Below are positions 39,038 through 48,381 of a stretch of 63,782 nt of DNA, piece after piece. The position numbers were made by a program, and so were the translations under genes. Source of the stretch: Phyllobacterium sp. YR531 (GTDB taxonomy: Bacteria; Pseudomonadota; Alphaproteobacteria; Rhizobiales; Rhizobiaceae); assembly GCF_000282595.1 (NCBI RefSeq), contig NZ_AKIZ01000020.1, positions 1 through 63,782 of the forward strand. The letters run 5' to 3'. The notes under the pieces are model-generated. The model searched no databases. It was not told where the DNA came from and saw only the letters and a list, made by a program, of their open reading frames with translations. The stretch's first letter is position 1, and each line of letters opens with the position of its first letter.

Positions 39038-39622
39038 TCAGATGCCGTAACGTGCAGCATTACCCCACACCAGTTCAAGCCGGTGCAATGTTTGAAATGC
39101 AATTTCGAGATTGCGAAGATCGTCATCATCCCGCGCAAGAACCCGATTATAGGCTCCACCAGCATCGCGCAAATTTGCACAAAGCTGTTCCCCTCTTTCT
39201 GTCAGTCGAATGCGGGCGGACCGCTTGTCCCGCTGAGATGCAACCCTGTCGATGTATCCACCATCCGCCAATTGCTTCAGGTAATAAGAAATGTTGGAAC
39301 CGACATAATGACCCCGGTCCAGCAATTCACCGACAGAAAGTTCAACATCGCCAATAGCCAGAAGAACCATTGCCTGAGCTGGCCCCACGTCTTCAACGCC
39401 GAGCTTAGTCATCTCCGTCCGTAGGAGACTCGCAAACCGTCGATTGACCCTCTCAATCATTCTTGCCAGTTCAAAATGAGTTACAACAACTGTATGAACC
39501 GGATGTCTATGTCCCTGTTTTTCTGCGGTAATTTCGGGGAAATTGGCGGCATCGTAGCCGTCAATAGATGTTTCGACTTCCACTCCTTCGTGTAGAAGTT
39601 TTTGTATCATCTTGGTCTCCAT
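39038..39622 (-). CDS. MarR-family winged-helix regulator
   Basis: From the ATG at 39622 the protein is 194 residues; an upstream TTG adds only two codons. An N-terminal extension of about 60 residues precedes the winged helix: GPAQAMVLLAIGDVELSVGELLDRGHYVGSNISYYLKQLADGGYIDRVASQRDKRSARIRLTERG, a typical MarR core with the recognition helix and the basic wing. A perfect 21-bp palindrome lies 9 bases before its start codon, so it very likely represses itself. It may also control the divergent type I secretion operon at 39807. Confidence 0.9.
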   Translation of the reverse strand: METKMIQKLLHEGVEVETSIDGYDAANFPEITAEKQGHRHPVHTVVVTHFELARMIERVNRRFASLLRTEMTKLGVEDVGPAQAMVLLAIGDVELSVGELLDRGHYVGSNISYYLKQLADGGYIDRVASQRDKRSARIRLTERGEQLCANLRDAGGAYNRVLARDDDDLRNLEIAFQTLHRLELVWGNAARYGI

Positions 39623-39630
39623 GATCAAGT

Positions 39631-39651
39631 TTACTTCAAAATTTGAAGTAA
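39631..39651. promoter_or_regulatory. Perfect 21-bp palindrome, candidate MarR operator
   Basis: The arms TTACTTCAAA and TTTGAAGTAA meet at a single central A, with no mismatch in 10 pairs. The site lies 9 bases upstream of the marR-type ATG (minus strand), over the expected ribosome-binding or promoter region, and about 160 bp upstream of the divergent secretion gene. Palindromes of about 16-22 bp at their own promoters are the rule for MarR proteins. Confidence 0.75.
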
Positions 39652-39806
39652 GTTACAAGTATGTTTTCGAATCTCCTTCGAATATTTCCCCACCATAAGA
39701 ACTTTTTTCTGTCACATTCTGCGCAGTATTACTTTACTAGTCTATGGCCTTAGCCCAAGGTCGTAGTGGCTAACCCCCGGCTGTGTCATTTCCAAGGCAG
39801 AAGTGC

Positions 39807-41573
39807 ATGACAGATACTCGTCAAATCAATGAGAATGGCAAGAGAAATGTTGGAAAAAACGCGATGACACCTACGGTGCCCACGCCTCAAACCCTTATTT
39901 TCAAGGCTCGCAGGGTGTTTCTGGCAGGCCTGCTCTATGCTGTCCTTCTCAGTGCTTGCATCAATATTTTACAGCTCACAGTGCCGCTTTATATGCTGCA
40001 GGTGCATGACCGTGTTTTGAACAGTCGCAGCACAGATACGCTGCTGATGCTCACGATTCTGGCGATTGGCGCATTGATAGTTTACGGTATTCTGGAGTTT
40101 ATCCGGGCTTTGTCATTTCAGGCGATGGGCAGTGCGCTGGTTCGCCGGCTCAATCTTCCGGTTCTCACAGCGGCGGTGCAGGCTTCGGTTGATCAAGGAC
40201 TGCCAAAAGCGACGCAGTCGCTCCGGGACCTTACCGAGTTGCGCTCGTTTCTGACGTCTTCGGCAGTCAGCGCTCCGCTTGACGCTGCGTGGTCACCGAT
40301 CTTCCTTGGAGTGCTTTTTCTGCTGCATCCTGTCTTTGGAATCATCGGTGTTGTCGCTGTCATTATTTTGGTGTGCTGCGGCGTCGTCACGGATTTGATG
40401 ACCCGCAGCCTCGTGAAGGATGCGAATCAGGCGAATATCGAGGCCATATCCAAGATTGGTGCAACTTTGCGCCATGCTGAAGCAATTGAGGCAATGGGCA
40501 TGTTGCCCGCTTTGGCACGCCGCTGGCGTGGTCTCCAGATGAATGCACTGGATTTGCTTGACCTTGGAGGCAGCCGCAGCCGCGCCATGACGTCTATAAC
40601 ACGTACATTACGATTTATGATCCAGGTGGTAACGCTTGGTGCAGGCACATTGCTGGCCATGGAGCAGCAAATTTCTCCCGGTGCGATGATTGCCACGAGT
40701 ATTATTGTCGGGCGACTTCTCATGCCGTTCGATCAGGTTGTGGAAACTTGGCGGCAGTGGGTCAATGCAATTGGTAACTGGCAGCGCATTCAGTCGTTGT
40801 TGGCGCAGAATCTGGCGGTACGCCAAACAATGCCGACCCCGCGGCCGCATGGTGATCTTATTGTTGATCGGCTAGTCTATGCTGCGCCGGGCGTCGAAAT
40901 GCCAATTATCAAAGGTATCTCCTTTGCGCTTTCACCCGGCGAGGTGCTTGGTATCGTCGGACCTTCTGCGGCCGGTAAATCAACACTTGCCCGATTGATG
41001 ATAGGTATCGTGAAGCCAACCTCTGGCGGCGTCTTCCTCGACGGCAATAACGTTTATCTCTGGGAGCGTGGTTCATTCGGTGAGATTGCGGGATATCTAC
41101 CGCAATCAGTGGCTTTGCTTGAGGGTACAATCAAGGATAACATTGCACGTATGGGCGATAGCGATCCCCATCGCGTCTTGGAGGCTGCCCGATTGGCAGA
41201 CGTGCATGAGATGATCGGAAGATTGCCTCTCGGCTATGATACGCCAGTTGGAGACGGACGCTTGACGCTCTCTGGCGGTCAGCGGCAGCGGATCGGACTT
41301 GCGCGTTGTCTATATAACCGCCCTCGCCTCATTGTCCTTGATGAACCAAACGCAAATCTGGATGCTGTGGGCGAGCGGGCACTTATGCGCGCCATCGAAC
41401 AGGCGCGGGATGATGGCGCAATCGTAATCATGATCGCACACAGGCCAACGATTATGCAGGTTGCTGATAAGCTGCTTGTACTCGAAGATGGCCGTATTAC
41501 ACAATTTGGTCCCCGTACCGATGTGGTTGCTTCGATAACGCCAACAGGTCCAAAGAGGGCAACCGCGTCATGA
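39807..41573 (+). CDS. Type I secretion ABC transporter (PrtD/PrsD-like permease-ATPase)
   Basis: From the ATG at 39807 (after CAAGGCAGAAG) the protein is 588 residues. A membrane domain with about six segments (about 40-330; CINILQLTVPLYMLQVHDRVLNSRS is the family signature) is fused to an ABC domain: Walker A GPSAAGKST, signature LSGGQRQR, Walker B LIVLDEPNANLD and the switch histidine in IAHRP. It exports unfolded C-terminal-signal proteins, usually RTX proteins, with the next gene's adaptor and a TolC-type outer-membrane channel, which is not in this window. The RTX gene at 43281 is the obvious client. Confidence 0.93.
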   Translation: MTDTRQINENGKRNVGKNAMTPTVPTPQTLIFKARRVFLAGLLYAVLLSACINILQLTVPLYMLQVHDRVLNSRSTDTLLMLTILAIGALIVYGILEFIRALSFQAMGSALVRRLNLPVLTAAVQASVDQGLPKATQSLRDLTELRSFLTSSAVSAPLDAAWSPIFLGVLFLLHPVFGIIGVVAVIILVCCGVVTDLMTRSLVKDANQANIEAISKIGATLRHAEAIEAMGMLPALARRWRGLQMNALDLLDLGGSRSRAMTSITRTLRFMIQVVTLGAGTLLAMEQQISPGAMIATSIIVGRLLMPFDQVVETWRQWVNAIGNWQRIQSLLAQNLAVRQTMPTPRPHGDLIVDRLVYAAPGVEMPIIKGISFALSPGEVLGIVGPSAAGKSTLARLMIGIVKPTSGGVFLDGNNVYLWERGSFGEIAGYLPQSVALLEGTIKDNIARMGDSDPHRVLEAARLADVHEMIGRLPLGYDTPVGDGRLTLSGGQRQRIGLARCLYNRPRLIVLDEPNANLDAVGERALMRAIEQARDDGAIVIMIAHRPTIMQVADKLLVLEDGRITQFGPRTDVVASITPTGPKRATAS

Positions 41574-42988
41574 GCGAAAAAATCAATCTTCCCAAGCGGG
41601 TAACGCAGTTGCTGGCTCCGCGTGCTGAATCGACTGGCGAAAATTTGCCGACAAAATTCGGCACGGTCCGCCCCGAATGGGTCACTGACCTTGAGCAGGA
41701 AGAGGCCAAGTCTCCTTTGCGTAAACTCATCATCGCGGGTGTAGCTACGATTGCGATCGCCTTTGGCGGATTTTTTGGTTGGGCTTATTCGGCTGAACTC
41801 GGTAGCGCTGCGGTCGCACTTGGGACAGTCATTGTTGATTCAAAGCGCAAGACGATCAGCCATTTTGAAGGCGGCATCCTGGATCGCCTTTTGGTTCAGG
41901 AGGGCGATGTCGTCAAAGTGGGGCAGCCACTGGTAAGGCTGGACAACACGAAAGCACGCTCGGAATTGCAATCTCTGCAAAGCCGTCGTGTCGGTCTGAT
42001 TGCAAAGCTCGCCAGGCTTCGTGCTGAGCAAGGTAGCGCGTCTGAAATTGAATTTCCAAAAGATTTCGGTTCCGCGGATGATGTTACAGCGCAGAACGCC
42101 ATGAAGGCAGAGCAGATATTCTTCCAGAAACGTTCTTCTCAAAAGACCAGCCGTATAGATGTCCAACAAAAAACCATTGAGCAATATACCGAACAGGCAA
42201 AAGCGTCGGATGCGCAGATGGTGGCAACCGACCGGCAGATAGCGCTTATCACCGAGCAGCGTGATGCAATTGCCAGTCTGGTAAAAAAGGGATTTGCCCA
42301 AAAATCCAAACTTACTGAGATTGATACAAGAATAAGTGAGCTTGCCGGACGTCGCGGCGAATACGCAGGCGACAAAGCCAAGGCAGAGCAGGCGAAGGCT
42401 GGAGCTGAATTCTCACTGACAGGCATTGAAAGCGATGTACAGTCCGAAATTGCTGGCGAAATCACTACTAGCCAGACAGACCTTGCCGATACGGAAGAGC
42501 GTATCGTTGCGGCAAAGGATGTAATGCGCCGCGTTGAGATACGCTCGCCGCAGGCTGGTATCGTTGACAATATTCGGTTGCGGACACCCGGAGGAGTTGT
42601 GGCAGCTGGTGAAGCGATCCTCGATATCGTGCCTGAGAACGAACCAATGGTCGTTGAAATGAAAATCAGTCCGCGTGATATTGATGGTGTCGCTGTAAAT
42701 TCAGCAGTTCAGGTCAAATTGACAGCATTCAACCAACGCTCACTTTCGCCACTTGATGGAAAAGTGACATATGTTGCTGCCGATCAGCTCATCGATGAAA
42801 AGAGTGAGACTGCCTACTTTGTGGCACGGGCTGAGATATCCCCTCGGTCGCTGACAGCAAATCCAACAATTAAACTCTATCCCGGAATGCCTGCAGAAAT
42901 TCTCATCGTTCACAAGTCACGCCGCGCAATCGATTATATAGCCGGTCCCATCACAGATAGCTTCAATAGAGCATTTAGAGAAGATTGA
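41570..42988 (+). CDS. Type I secretion membrane fusion protein (HlyD/PrtE-like)
   Basis: The 472-residue protein has a single N-terminal membrane segment (about 45-70), a lipoyl half-motif (KTISHFEGGILDRLLVQEGDVVKVGQPLVRLD), a long periplasmic coiled coil (about 115-320), the second half-motif (VEIRSPQAGIVDNIRL) and the C-terminal barrel ending VHKSRRAIDYIAGPITDSF. It bridges the inner-membrane transporter and the outer-membrane channel. It overlaps the transporter gene by 4 bases. A weak hairpin with a short T-run follows (42992-43018). Confidence 0.93.
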   Translation: MSEKINLPKRVTQLLAPRAESTGENLPTKFGTVRPEWVTDLEQEEAKSPLRKLIIAGVATIAIAFGGFFGWAYSAELGSAAVALGTVIVDSKRKTISHFEGGILDRLLVQEGDVVKVGQPLVRLDNTKARSELQSLQSRRVGLIAKLARLRAEQGSASEIEFPKDFGSADDVTAQNAMKAEQIFFQKRSSQKTSRIDVQQKTIEQYTEQAKASDAQMVATDRQIALITEQRDAIASLVKKGFAQKSKLTEIDTRISELAGRRGEYAGDKAKAEQAKAGAEFSLTGIESDVQSEIAGEITTSQTDLADTEERIVAAKDVMRRVEIRSPQAGIVDNIRLRTPGGVVAAGEAILDIVPENEPMVVEMKISPRDIDGVAVNSAVQVKLTAFNQRSLSPLDGKVTYVAADQLIDEKSETAYFVARAEISPRSLTANPTIKLYPGMPAEILIVHKSRRAIDYIAGPITDSFNRAFRED

Positions 42989-42991
42989 CGG

Positions 42992-43018
42992 AAAGCGTTG
43001 GTATAACTAGCGCTTTTT
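42992..43018 (+). terminator. Possible weak terminator after the secretion pair
   Basis: AAAGCG and CGCTTT form a 6-bp stem around a 13-base loop, and the 3' arm runs into five T residues in total. The stem is short, so read-through into the RTX gene may be common. Confidence 0.35.
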
Positions 43019-43280
43019 ACATTAATTCAAATTTCAAAATAATTTAATCGTAATGATAATGCATAACTAAAGTATATTGAGTATAAAGCAAAATTATAAG
43101 TCTAATATAAATATGTAGTAATACATTCATGTAATAAATTGTTACTATTGATTGCCACATTTATATTCATAACATATGTTGCATTTCGATTTGGTGCAGC
43201 GCACAATCGTCAAAGCACCTGATCGCCGGGGGATTTCCGGCAATGCATAAACTCAAAGCAGGACAACAAAGGAGAAGCAG
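43019..43280. promoter_or_regulatory. AT-rich upstream region of the RTX gene
   Basis: About 260 bases with very high AT content and no gene. They contain small dyads (ATGTA-GTAA-TACAT near 43115 and the palindrome AACATATGTT at 43171-43180). The AAAGGAG ribosome site of the RTX gene stands at 43268-43274. The composition contrasts with the genes on both sides and would suit a silencer protein such as MucR or Ros, but this is inference. Confidence 0.4.
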
Positions 43281-43940
43281 ATGGCCACTTTAGAAGGCGG
43301 CGCCTACGACGACGTTTTGTTTGGCTCGCGTTTTGACGATTTCATTCATGCACGTGGCGGGGATGACGTCGTTTTTGGCTCGAACGGAAATGACACGATA
43401 TTCGGGGATGGCGGGAATGACCTGCTGTTCGGTGGTAACGGGAATGATTCCCTGTTCGGTGGTAACGGTACCGACATTCTCTTTGGAGATGCCGGCAACG
43501 ATACTCTGAGCGGCGGCGCAGGCAGCGATGTTCTCTTCGGCGGTCAGGGAGATGACGTTCTCCTTGGTGGTGCCGGATCGGACATCCTGTATGGCGGCGA
43601 AGGCAATGATGTTCTGTCCGGTGGCGCCGGTGGGGATATCCTCAATGGTGGTGCAGGCGATGACACACTCATCGGCGGTGCTGGCAGCGATACATTTGTC
43701 TTCAATGGCGGCGGCGGAAACGACGTTGTGCTCGATTTCACTCCGGGTCAGGATCATCTCCAGATTTCGAGTGGCATTAATGGAACTGATATTCACTCTG
43801 CTGACGATGTGGCTTCCCATATCACTCAGGTCGGTGGTGACGTGGTTGTCGATCTCGGCAACGGCGATTCCGTTACTCTTGTCGGTGTGGACGCTGACGA
43901 TGTACTCGCAAACCCAGGCGATTTCTTCGTAGTTCACTAA
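43281..43940 (+). CDS. Small RTX (calcium-binding nonapeptide repeat) protein, type I secretion client
   Basis: The 219-residue protein is almost wholly made of about 14 nonapeptide repeats (residues about 10-137) of the type GGxGxDxLx, such as GGNGNDSLF and GGAGSDVLF. These bind calcium as a beta-roll outside the cell. They are followed by a serralysin-like C-terminal segment (NDVVLDFTPGQDHLQI... VTLVGVDADDVLANPGDFFVVH) that should carry the secretion signal. No N-terminal enzyme or adhesin domain is present and there is no Sec signal. It lies just after the type I secretion pair and ahead of the glycosyltransferases. It may be a matrix or surface-layer-like protein. Confidence 0.92.
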   Translation: MATLEGGAYDDVLFGSRFDDFIHARGGDDVVFGSNGNDTIFGDGGNDLLFGGNGNDSLFGGNGTDILFGDAGNDTLSGGAGSDVLFGGQGDDVLLGGAGSDILYGGEGNDVLSGGAGGDILNGGAGDDTLIGGAGSDTFVFNGGGGNDVVLDFTPGQDHLQISSGINGTDIHSADDVASHITQVGGDVVVDLGNGDSVTLVGVDADDVLANPGDFFVVH

Positions 43941-43952
43941 TATCGATTTCTA

Positions 43953-43985
43953 GCGTGCCCTGTCTCCCACGGGGCACGCTTTTTT
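43953..43985 (+). terminator. Rho-independent terminator after the RTX gene
   Basis: GCGTGCCC (43953-43960) pairs with GGGCACGC (43972-43979), followed by six T residues. The RTX gene thus has its own promoter region and its own terminator and can be expressed alone, probably at a high level. Confidence 0.88.
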
Positions 43986-44018
43986 CTTACATTTCGCAGT
44001 GAGTGAAAGGGCAATTTT

Positions 44019-46277
44019 TTGCACCCAGACCATTCAACGGGCATTGAAGATTATTCGCAGGACCTGTCGATCTCGCGCCTTTGCGCTGATGTGGCTGTGG
44101 TGATTTGGGATATTCCCGCTCCAGCAAAAACTATGACCAAATGCACCATTGAGGCTTCAACTACCCTGGTGCCCCTTGTCAGCTTAGCAATGCCGCTGGA
44201 AACGGGTGGTCAACGCATGTTCTGGGCGATGCGGACGAAAGATGAGCCTGTAGCAATAAAGATTTCCAACGGCGGTTCAGTGCCAAGCCAAGAGGTCATG
44301 CTTTATCCGGCTGCAGAACTTGATGCTTTCGATGTTGAAAGAGCGCTGGGTAATATCGGTGCGACAGGGCATATCAAGCTTCTGAACAATCTGTTGAGCA
44401 CATGGCGAAGTGCTTTTCGTCTTTCACAGAATACTATTTTTGCCGGGGTGGCGCGTGAAGTCACGATAGCGCTTACACCGGAACCCCGTGAAGTCCGTAG
44501 TTGCGGGCAGCCTATTGAAGGGCACCATTTGCTGGAGACTGCTCTCGATCCTGATCTGGGAGCCGTTACAGCAGTTTATGGCATAAGTGGTAATTCCGTC
44601 ATATCGCTTCCCGTAAAACTGGTGATTGGCCATGCTGCCAAGAAAGGGCTGCAGCAATGCCACCTGCTTGTGGAATCTGCGCGTGCATTACCGAAATCTT
44701 TTCGGTTTGTGTTTTCGGGCAAGAACGGCATTGCCGTGCGCAAGCTTGCTGAAAGCAATGGAGAAACTGAGTTTCAGAAATGGTGGAGCAAGCGTCAGGG
44801 TGACGCAAGTATGCGCGCTTTTCTCGTGCGCAATCTTGCCAAGATTCCTGGCGTGGGAGTAGCCACGGCAATTGACATGCAGATAAGAGCGCCTCTCCCG
44901 GCGCGCCAGATTGCAAAATCGCCTACTCAACCCTCGGGTGAAGTTGATCTGGCGCTGGCTTTGGATGGCGGTTTGCTCGTTGGAGGATGGACGAATGATC
45001 CTTCAGGAATGCTCAAGGGGATTGAATATGCGGGTGAAGATGGAACCGCGCTCCCGCTTGACCCCAATTTTTATAGCTTTCCCGGCAAGACCGGAAAAAA
45101 CGAAGACGGCTCACGCTCTGATGTAACTGGTTTTGTGGCTTGGCTGCCCCACGTCAATAATCTTGGACCATTGTTGCAACCGCGTTTTCAGATGAGGTTG
45201 ATTTCTGGTGCTACCTCCGCGCTTGTTCCTCAGATGCAGCCTTTTGAGGTCGGAGCACAACGCAACTGTGTGCTACGTGCGGTTCCCCCTCAGCACGCAA
45301 AAGCGCATGTCTTCGAGAATATTTTGGCACCTGCACTACGCGAGGTGGAGCAAAAAATCGGAAAGACCGTCAGGATCGCCGATGTCAAAGATTATGGTGT
45401 CATGCCGGAATCCCCGCTGGTATCGATCGTCATTCCGCTTTACCGCAATCTCGATTTTTTGCGGTTTCAACTTTCGGCAATGGCAACCGACCCTTGGCTT
45501 GTCGAAAACGCCGAAGTGATTTTTGTTCTGGATTCACCGGAAATCCAGGACGACACCGAACATATGCTGGGTGGCCTTCATATTCTTCATGACTTGCCGA
45601 TGAAGCTGGCAATAATGAATCGTAATGGCGGCTATGCTCGGGCATGTAATGCCGGTGCCAGCTTCGCCACTGGCACAATATTGGTCATGTTGAATTCAGA
45701 CGTTGTGCCGTGCAAGGCTGGTTGGCTTGATGAGCTTATCAATCCATTGTTTAAACAGAAGAAACTTGGGGCTGTTGGACCCAAATTACTTTTTGAAGAC
45801 GGCTCTTTGCAGCATGCGGGGCTTTATTTTGCACGGGATCAGCGAGGAATTTGGCTGAACCATCACTTTTACAAGGGAATGCCCGGTGACTATTCGCCGG
45901 CTCAGCTTGCCCGTTCAGTCCCGGGTGTAACCGGCGCGTGCCTCGTTACGCGTAAGGATATATACGATCTGGTTGGCGGTTTTACCGAAGACTACGTCAT
46001 TGGCGATTACGAAGATAGCGACCTCTGCCTTAAAATCCGCCAGATAGGGTTTCAGATTGCTTATGAACCGGGTGTCGCTCTTTATCACTTTGAGCGACGT
46101 TCAATACGCCGGAGTTCCGACTACATGCGCGGACTGGCCAGCCAGTATAACTCTTGGCTCCATACTCAACGCTGGAATCGCGACATCTCAGAATTAATGA
46201 CACGTTATCTCGACGAAACGGACGAAGATACAGTCACACCATTTGTCAGTAACAAGTCCGAAAGGAGCGCCGCTTGA
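44019..46277 (+). CDS. Multidomain glycosyltransferase with C-terminal GT2 domain
   Basis: The 752-residue protein opens at a TTG (44019) eight bases after GAAAGG. Residues 1-300 are not recognised. A module with LLVGGWTNDPSG follows at about 305-400, and then a GT2 domain (about 465-700) with PLVSIVIPLYRNLDFL, NRNGGYARACNAGA, the metal motif LNSDVVP, GAVGPKLLFEDGSLQHAG and a C-terminal YEDSDLCLKIR. The GT2 part resembles rhamnosyltransferase-like enzymes. It has no membrane segment or signal. It overlaps the methyltransferase gene by 4 bases. The acceptor is unknown. Confidence 0.85.
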   Translation: MHPDHSTGIEDYSQDLSISRLCADVAVVIWDIPAPAKTMTKCTIEASTTLVPLVSLAMPLETGGQRMFWAMRTKDEPVAIKISNGGSVPSQEVMLYPAAELDAFDVERALGNIGATGHIKLLNNLLSTWRSAFRLSQNTIFAGVAREVTIALTPEPREVRSCGQPIEGHHLLETALDPDLGAVTAVYGISGNSVISLPVKLVIGHAAKKGLQQCHLLVESARALPKSFRFVFSGKNGIAVRKLAESNGETEFQKWWSKRQGDASMRAFLVRNLAKIPGVGVATAIDMQIRAPLPARQIAKSPTQPSGEVDLALALDGGLLVGGWTNDPSGMLKGIEYAGEDGTALPLDPNFYSFPGKTGKNEDGSRSDVTGFVAWLPHVNNLGPLLQPRFQMRLISGATSALVPQMQPFEVGAQRNCVLRAVPPQHAKAHVFENILAPALREVEQKIGKTVRIADVKDYGVMPESPLVSIVIPLYRNLDFLRFQLSAMATDPWLVENAEVIFVLDSPEIQDDTEHMLGGLHILHDLPMKLAIMNRNGGYARACNAGASFATGTILVMLNSDVVPCKAGWLDELINPLFKQKKLGAVGPKLLFEDGSLQHAGLYFARDQRGIWLNHHFYKGMPGDYSPAQLARSVPGVTGACLVTRKDIYDLVGGFTEDYVIGDYEDSDLCLKIRQIGFQIAYEPGVALYHFERRSIRRSSDYMRGLASQYNSWLHTQRWNRDISELMTRYLDETDEDTVTPFVSNKSERSAA

Positions 46278-47116
46278 CCGAGGTCATCGCACTCAAAAAA
46301 GCCTCAACGGAGTATGTCCGGGTCTATAATAATGACCAGGTGGAATGGCTTATGGAAACCGTTCTGAAGAACCGTTTTCTGCCCTGTCCCGAACCGGAGA
46401 GTATCTTCGTGGGCGATGGCAGTTACCAAGCTGTAGGCGCAGAGTTTCTAGGGCATTTTATCCGTAAGGGCGGTTTGGAAAAGACCAGCCGGGTTCTGGA
46501 TATTGGCTGTGGTATCGGGCGTATGGCAGTGCCACTTACTCAATATCTTGATTTCGAGAAGGGCAGCTATTGTGGCATAGACCCCGTCGCCGGCGGCATC
46601 GACTGGTGCAATCAGAAACTCAGTCCAATTTACTCAAATTTCGAATTTCGCCACGTCGATATCGCTCATAATCTCTATAATCCCAAGGGTGCAATCGATG
46701 GTCTGGAATTGGTACTGCCATATGAGGGCAACCAATTTGATTTCATCATCATGACTTCGGTTGTTACCCATCTGCCTGATGAAGAAGTCAGCGCGTACTT
46801 GCGGGAGGTCGAGCGACTCCTTGCGCCGGGTGGGCGGCTTTTCATGACAGCTTTTGTGGCTGACAAGGTTGCGCAGGAGAATGTTGCCAAAAAGCGCGAT
46901 GCACGCCTCGGCTTCCAGCGTTACGACAATGGACCCTGCTGGTTTGTGCCAGAGCTTCCTCCCTTGGCAGCTGTCGGTTTTGATGATGGGTTTCTGGATC
47001 GCGCTATTACCGGTGCAGGACTGAATACCGTCCTGAAGTCATTCGGACATTGGCGAGGCATTTCCTCCGATCACTATCAGGATCTGTTTGTCGCGGAGAA
47101 AGATGGGATTCGCTGA
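46274..47116 (+). CDS. Class I SAM-dependent methyltransferase
   Basis: The 280-residue protein has motif I VLDIGCGIGRMAVPL, CGIDPVAGGIDWC (motif II) and FDFIIMTSVVTHLPDEEVSAYLREVERLLAPGGRLFMTAF (motifs III-V). It starts at a TTG (46274) five bases after AAAGGAG, overlapping the upstream stop. In this setting it most likely methylates a sugar of the glycan or caps a chain. The cytoplasmic location fits the neighbouring glycosyltransferases. Confidence 0.88.
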   Translation: MTEVIALKKASTEYVRVYNNDQVEWLMETVLKNRFLPCPEPESIFVGDGSYQAVGAEFLGHFIRKGGLEKTSRVLDIGCGIGRMAVPLTQYLDFEKGSYCGIDPVAGGIDWCNQKLSPIYSNFEFRHVDIAHNLYNPKGAIDGLELVLPYEGNQFDFIIMTSVVTHLPDEEVSAYLREVERLLAPGGRLFMTAFVADKVAQENVAKKRDARLGFQRYDNGPCWFVPELPPLAAVGFDDGFLDRAITGAGLNTVLKSFGHWRGISSDHYQDLFVAEKDGIR

Positions 47117-48369
47117 TGAAAGTTCTCGTTGCCGCCCATAATCATCCAGCCCTCCATCCTGGCGGGACTGAGATTTTTGCGCATGACCTGTTTCGTGCGT
47201 ATCAGCGGGCCGGCTGCAATGCGCTTTTTCTTGGTGCGACCAATCATATTCATCGCGAGGCCCGTCCAGGGACAAGTTTCCAAAGTATTGGCACGACTGG
47301 CGATGAGATTCTGTTGTGGTCAGGACACTTTGACCGCTTTTTTATGAGTCAGGTCGACCTTTATGGGATCGTGCCGGATATTGTTGAATTGCTCCGGGAT
47401 TTCCGACCGGATGTTGTTCACTTGCACCATCTGCTGCTGCTCGGGGCAGAGTTCCCCCACATTGTCAGGCGAACTCTGCCTGATTGCCGCATCGTGATGA
47501 CGCTGCATGACTATTATCCAATCTGCCATCATGATGGGTTGATGGTTCGCACGACCAACAAAGAACTGTGCCACGGGGCAAGCCCGGATCGTTGCCATAG
47601 TTGCTTTAAAGAAATCGCTCTCGACAAGTTTGTGCTGCGGGAGCGGCATCTGAAATCATTGTTGAGCACGGTTGACGGTTTCGTGTCGCCTAGCAATTTC
47701 CTCAAGCAGCGCTATGTCGATTGGGGACTGTCTGAACATCTCATCAATGTCATACCAAATGGACAGCCAGAACGCGCTCCCGTTAAGCGGCAGGACACTG
47801 CTCGCACAAAGCCAATTTTTGGTTACTTCGGCAATCTCAACCCTTGGAAGGGCACGACTGTTTTGCTCGAAGCAGCCAAGCAGCTTGTTTCGGAAGGGTT
47901 AGATTTTGAGTTGCGCGTTCACGGTGCCGCCCCATTCCAAAGTGAAAGTTTTGTGGCCGATATAGACCGGTTGTTTTCTGAGACATTTCCATTCGTTCAG
48001 CGGCGTGGCGGCTACAGGCGCGAGGATATTGCCGAACTGATAGCTACAGTCGATTGCGCAATTATGCCTTCGATATGGTGGGAGAATGCTCCCTTGGTGA
48101 TCCAGGAAGCTCAGGGTCAAAATTGTCCCGTAATCACCAGCAATATTGGTGGAATGGCAGAAACAATTCAGGATGGCATTAATGGCCTGACGGTTACTCC
48201 CAATGATCCGATGGCTTTGGCCGCTGCCATAAGACGTATCGCGGAAGATACCGAGTTACGCCAAAATCTTTCTAGCCGGGCTCGACACCCCGATACCATT
48301 GCCACGACGGCGGCAAAATATCTCGACCTGATTGAGACAATACGCCCGCACCGCGTTGCAGCAGCCTGA
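47116..48369 (+). CDS. GT4-family glycosyltransferase
   Basis: The 417-residue GT-B protein begins MKVLVAAHNHPALHPGGTEIFAHDLFRAY and carries the donor-site segment KPIFGYFGNLNPWKGTTVLLEA and the C-terminal IMPSIWWENAPLVIQEAQGQNCPVITSNIGGMAE, with the E(x7)E pattern. The ATG shares a base with the methyltransferase stop; a longer frame from 47050 lies inside that gene. It is a clear paralogue of the enzyme at 51415 (same WWENxPxVIQEA and cysteine-rich middle CH...C...CHxCF). No membrane segment is present. Confidence 0.9.
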   Translation: MKVLVAAHNHPALHPGGTEIFAHDLFRAYQRAGCNALFLGATNHIHREARPGTSFQSIGTTGDEILLWSGHFDRFFMSQVDLYGIVPDIVELLRDFRPDVVHLHHLLLLGAEFPHIVRRTLPDCRIVMTLHDYYPICHHDGLMVRTTNKELCHGASPDRCHSCFKEIALDKFVLRERHLKSLLSTVDGFVSPSNFLKQRYVDWGLSEHLINVIPNGQPERAPVKRQDTARTKPIFGYFGNLNPWKGTTVLLEAAKQLVSEGLDFELRVHGAAPFQSESFVADIDRLFSETFPFVQRRGGYRREDIAELIATVDCAIMPSIWWENAPLVIQEAQGQNCPVITSNIGGMAETIQDGINGLTVTPNDPMALAAAIRRIAEDTELRQNLSSRARHPDTIATTAAKYLDLIETIRPHRVAAA

Positions 48370-48381
48370 AAGGATAAGTAG

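Noticed and set aside
38423-39424. 333-codon plus-strand frame
   Set aside because: It lies wholly opposite the GT4 and MarR genes, both of which have clear family motifs; its own translation is cysteine- and histidine-rich without a domain.
43400-43700. Possible CRISPR or DNA tandem repeat array
   Set aside because: The repetition is the degenerate 27-base coding unit of the RTX nonapeptide, without spacers or exact repeats.
43290-43937. 215-codon minus-strand frame opposite the RTX gene
   Set aside because: Repeated GGxGxD codons on the other strand automatically give a long open frame; there is no sign of coding.
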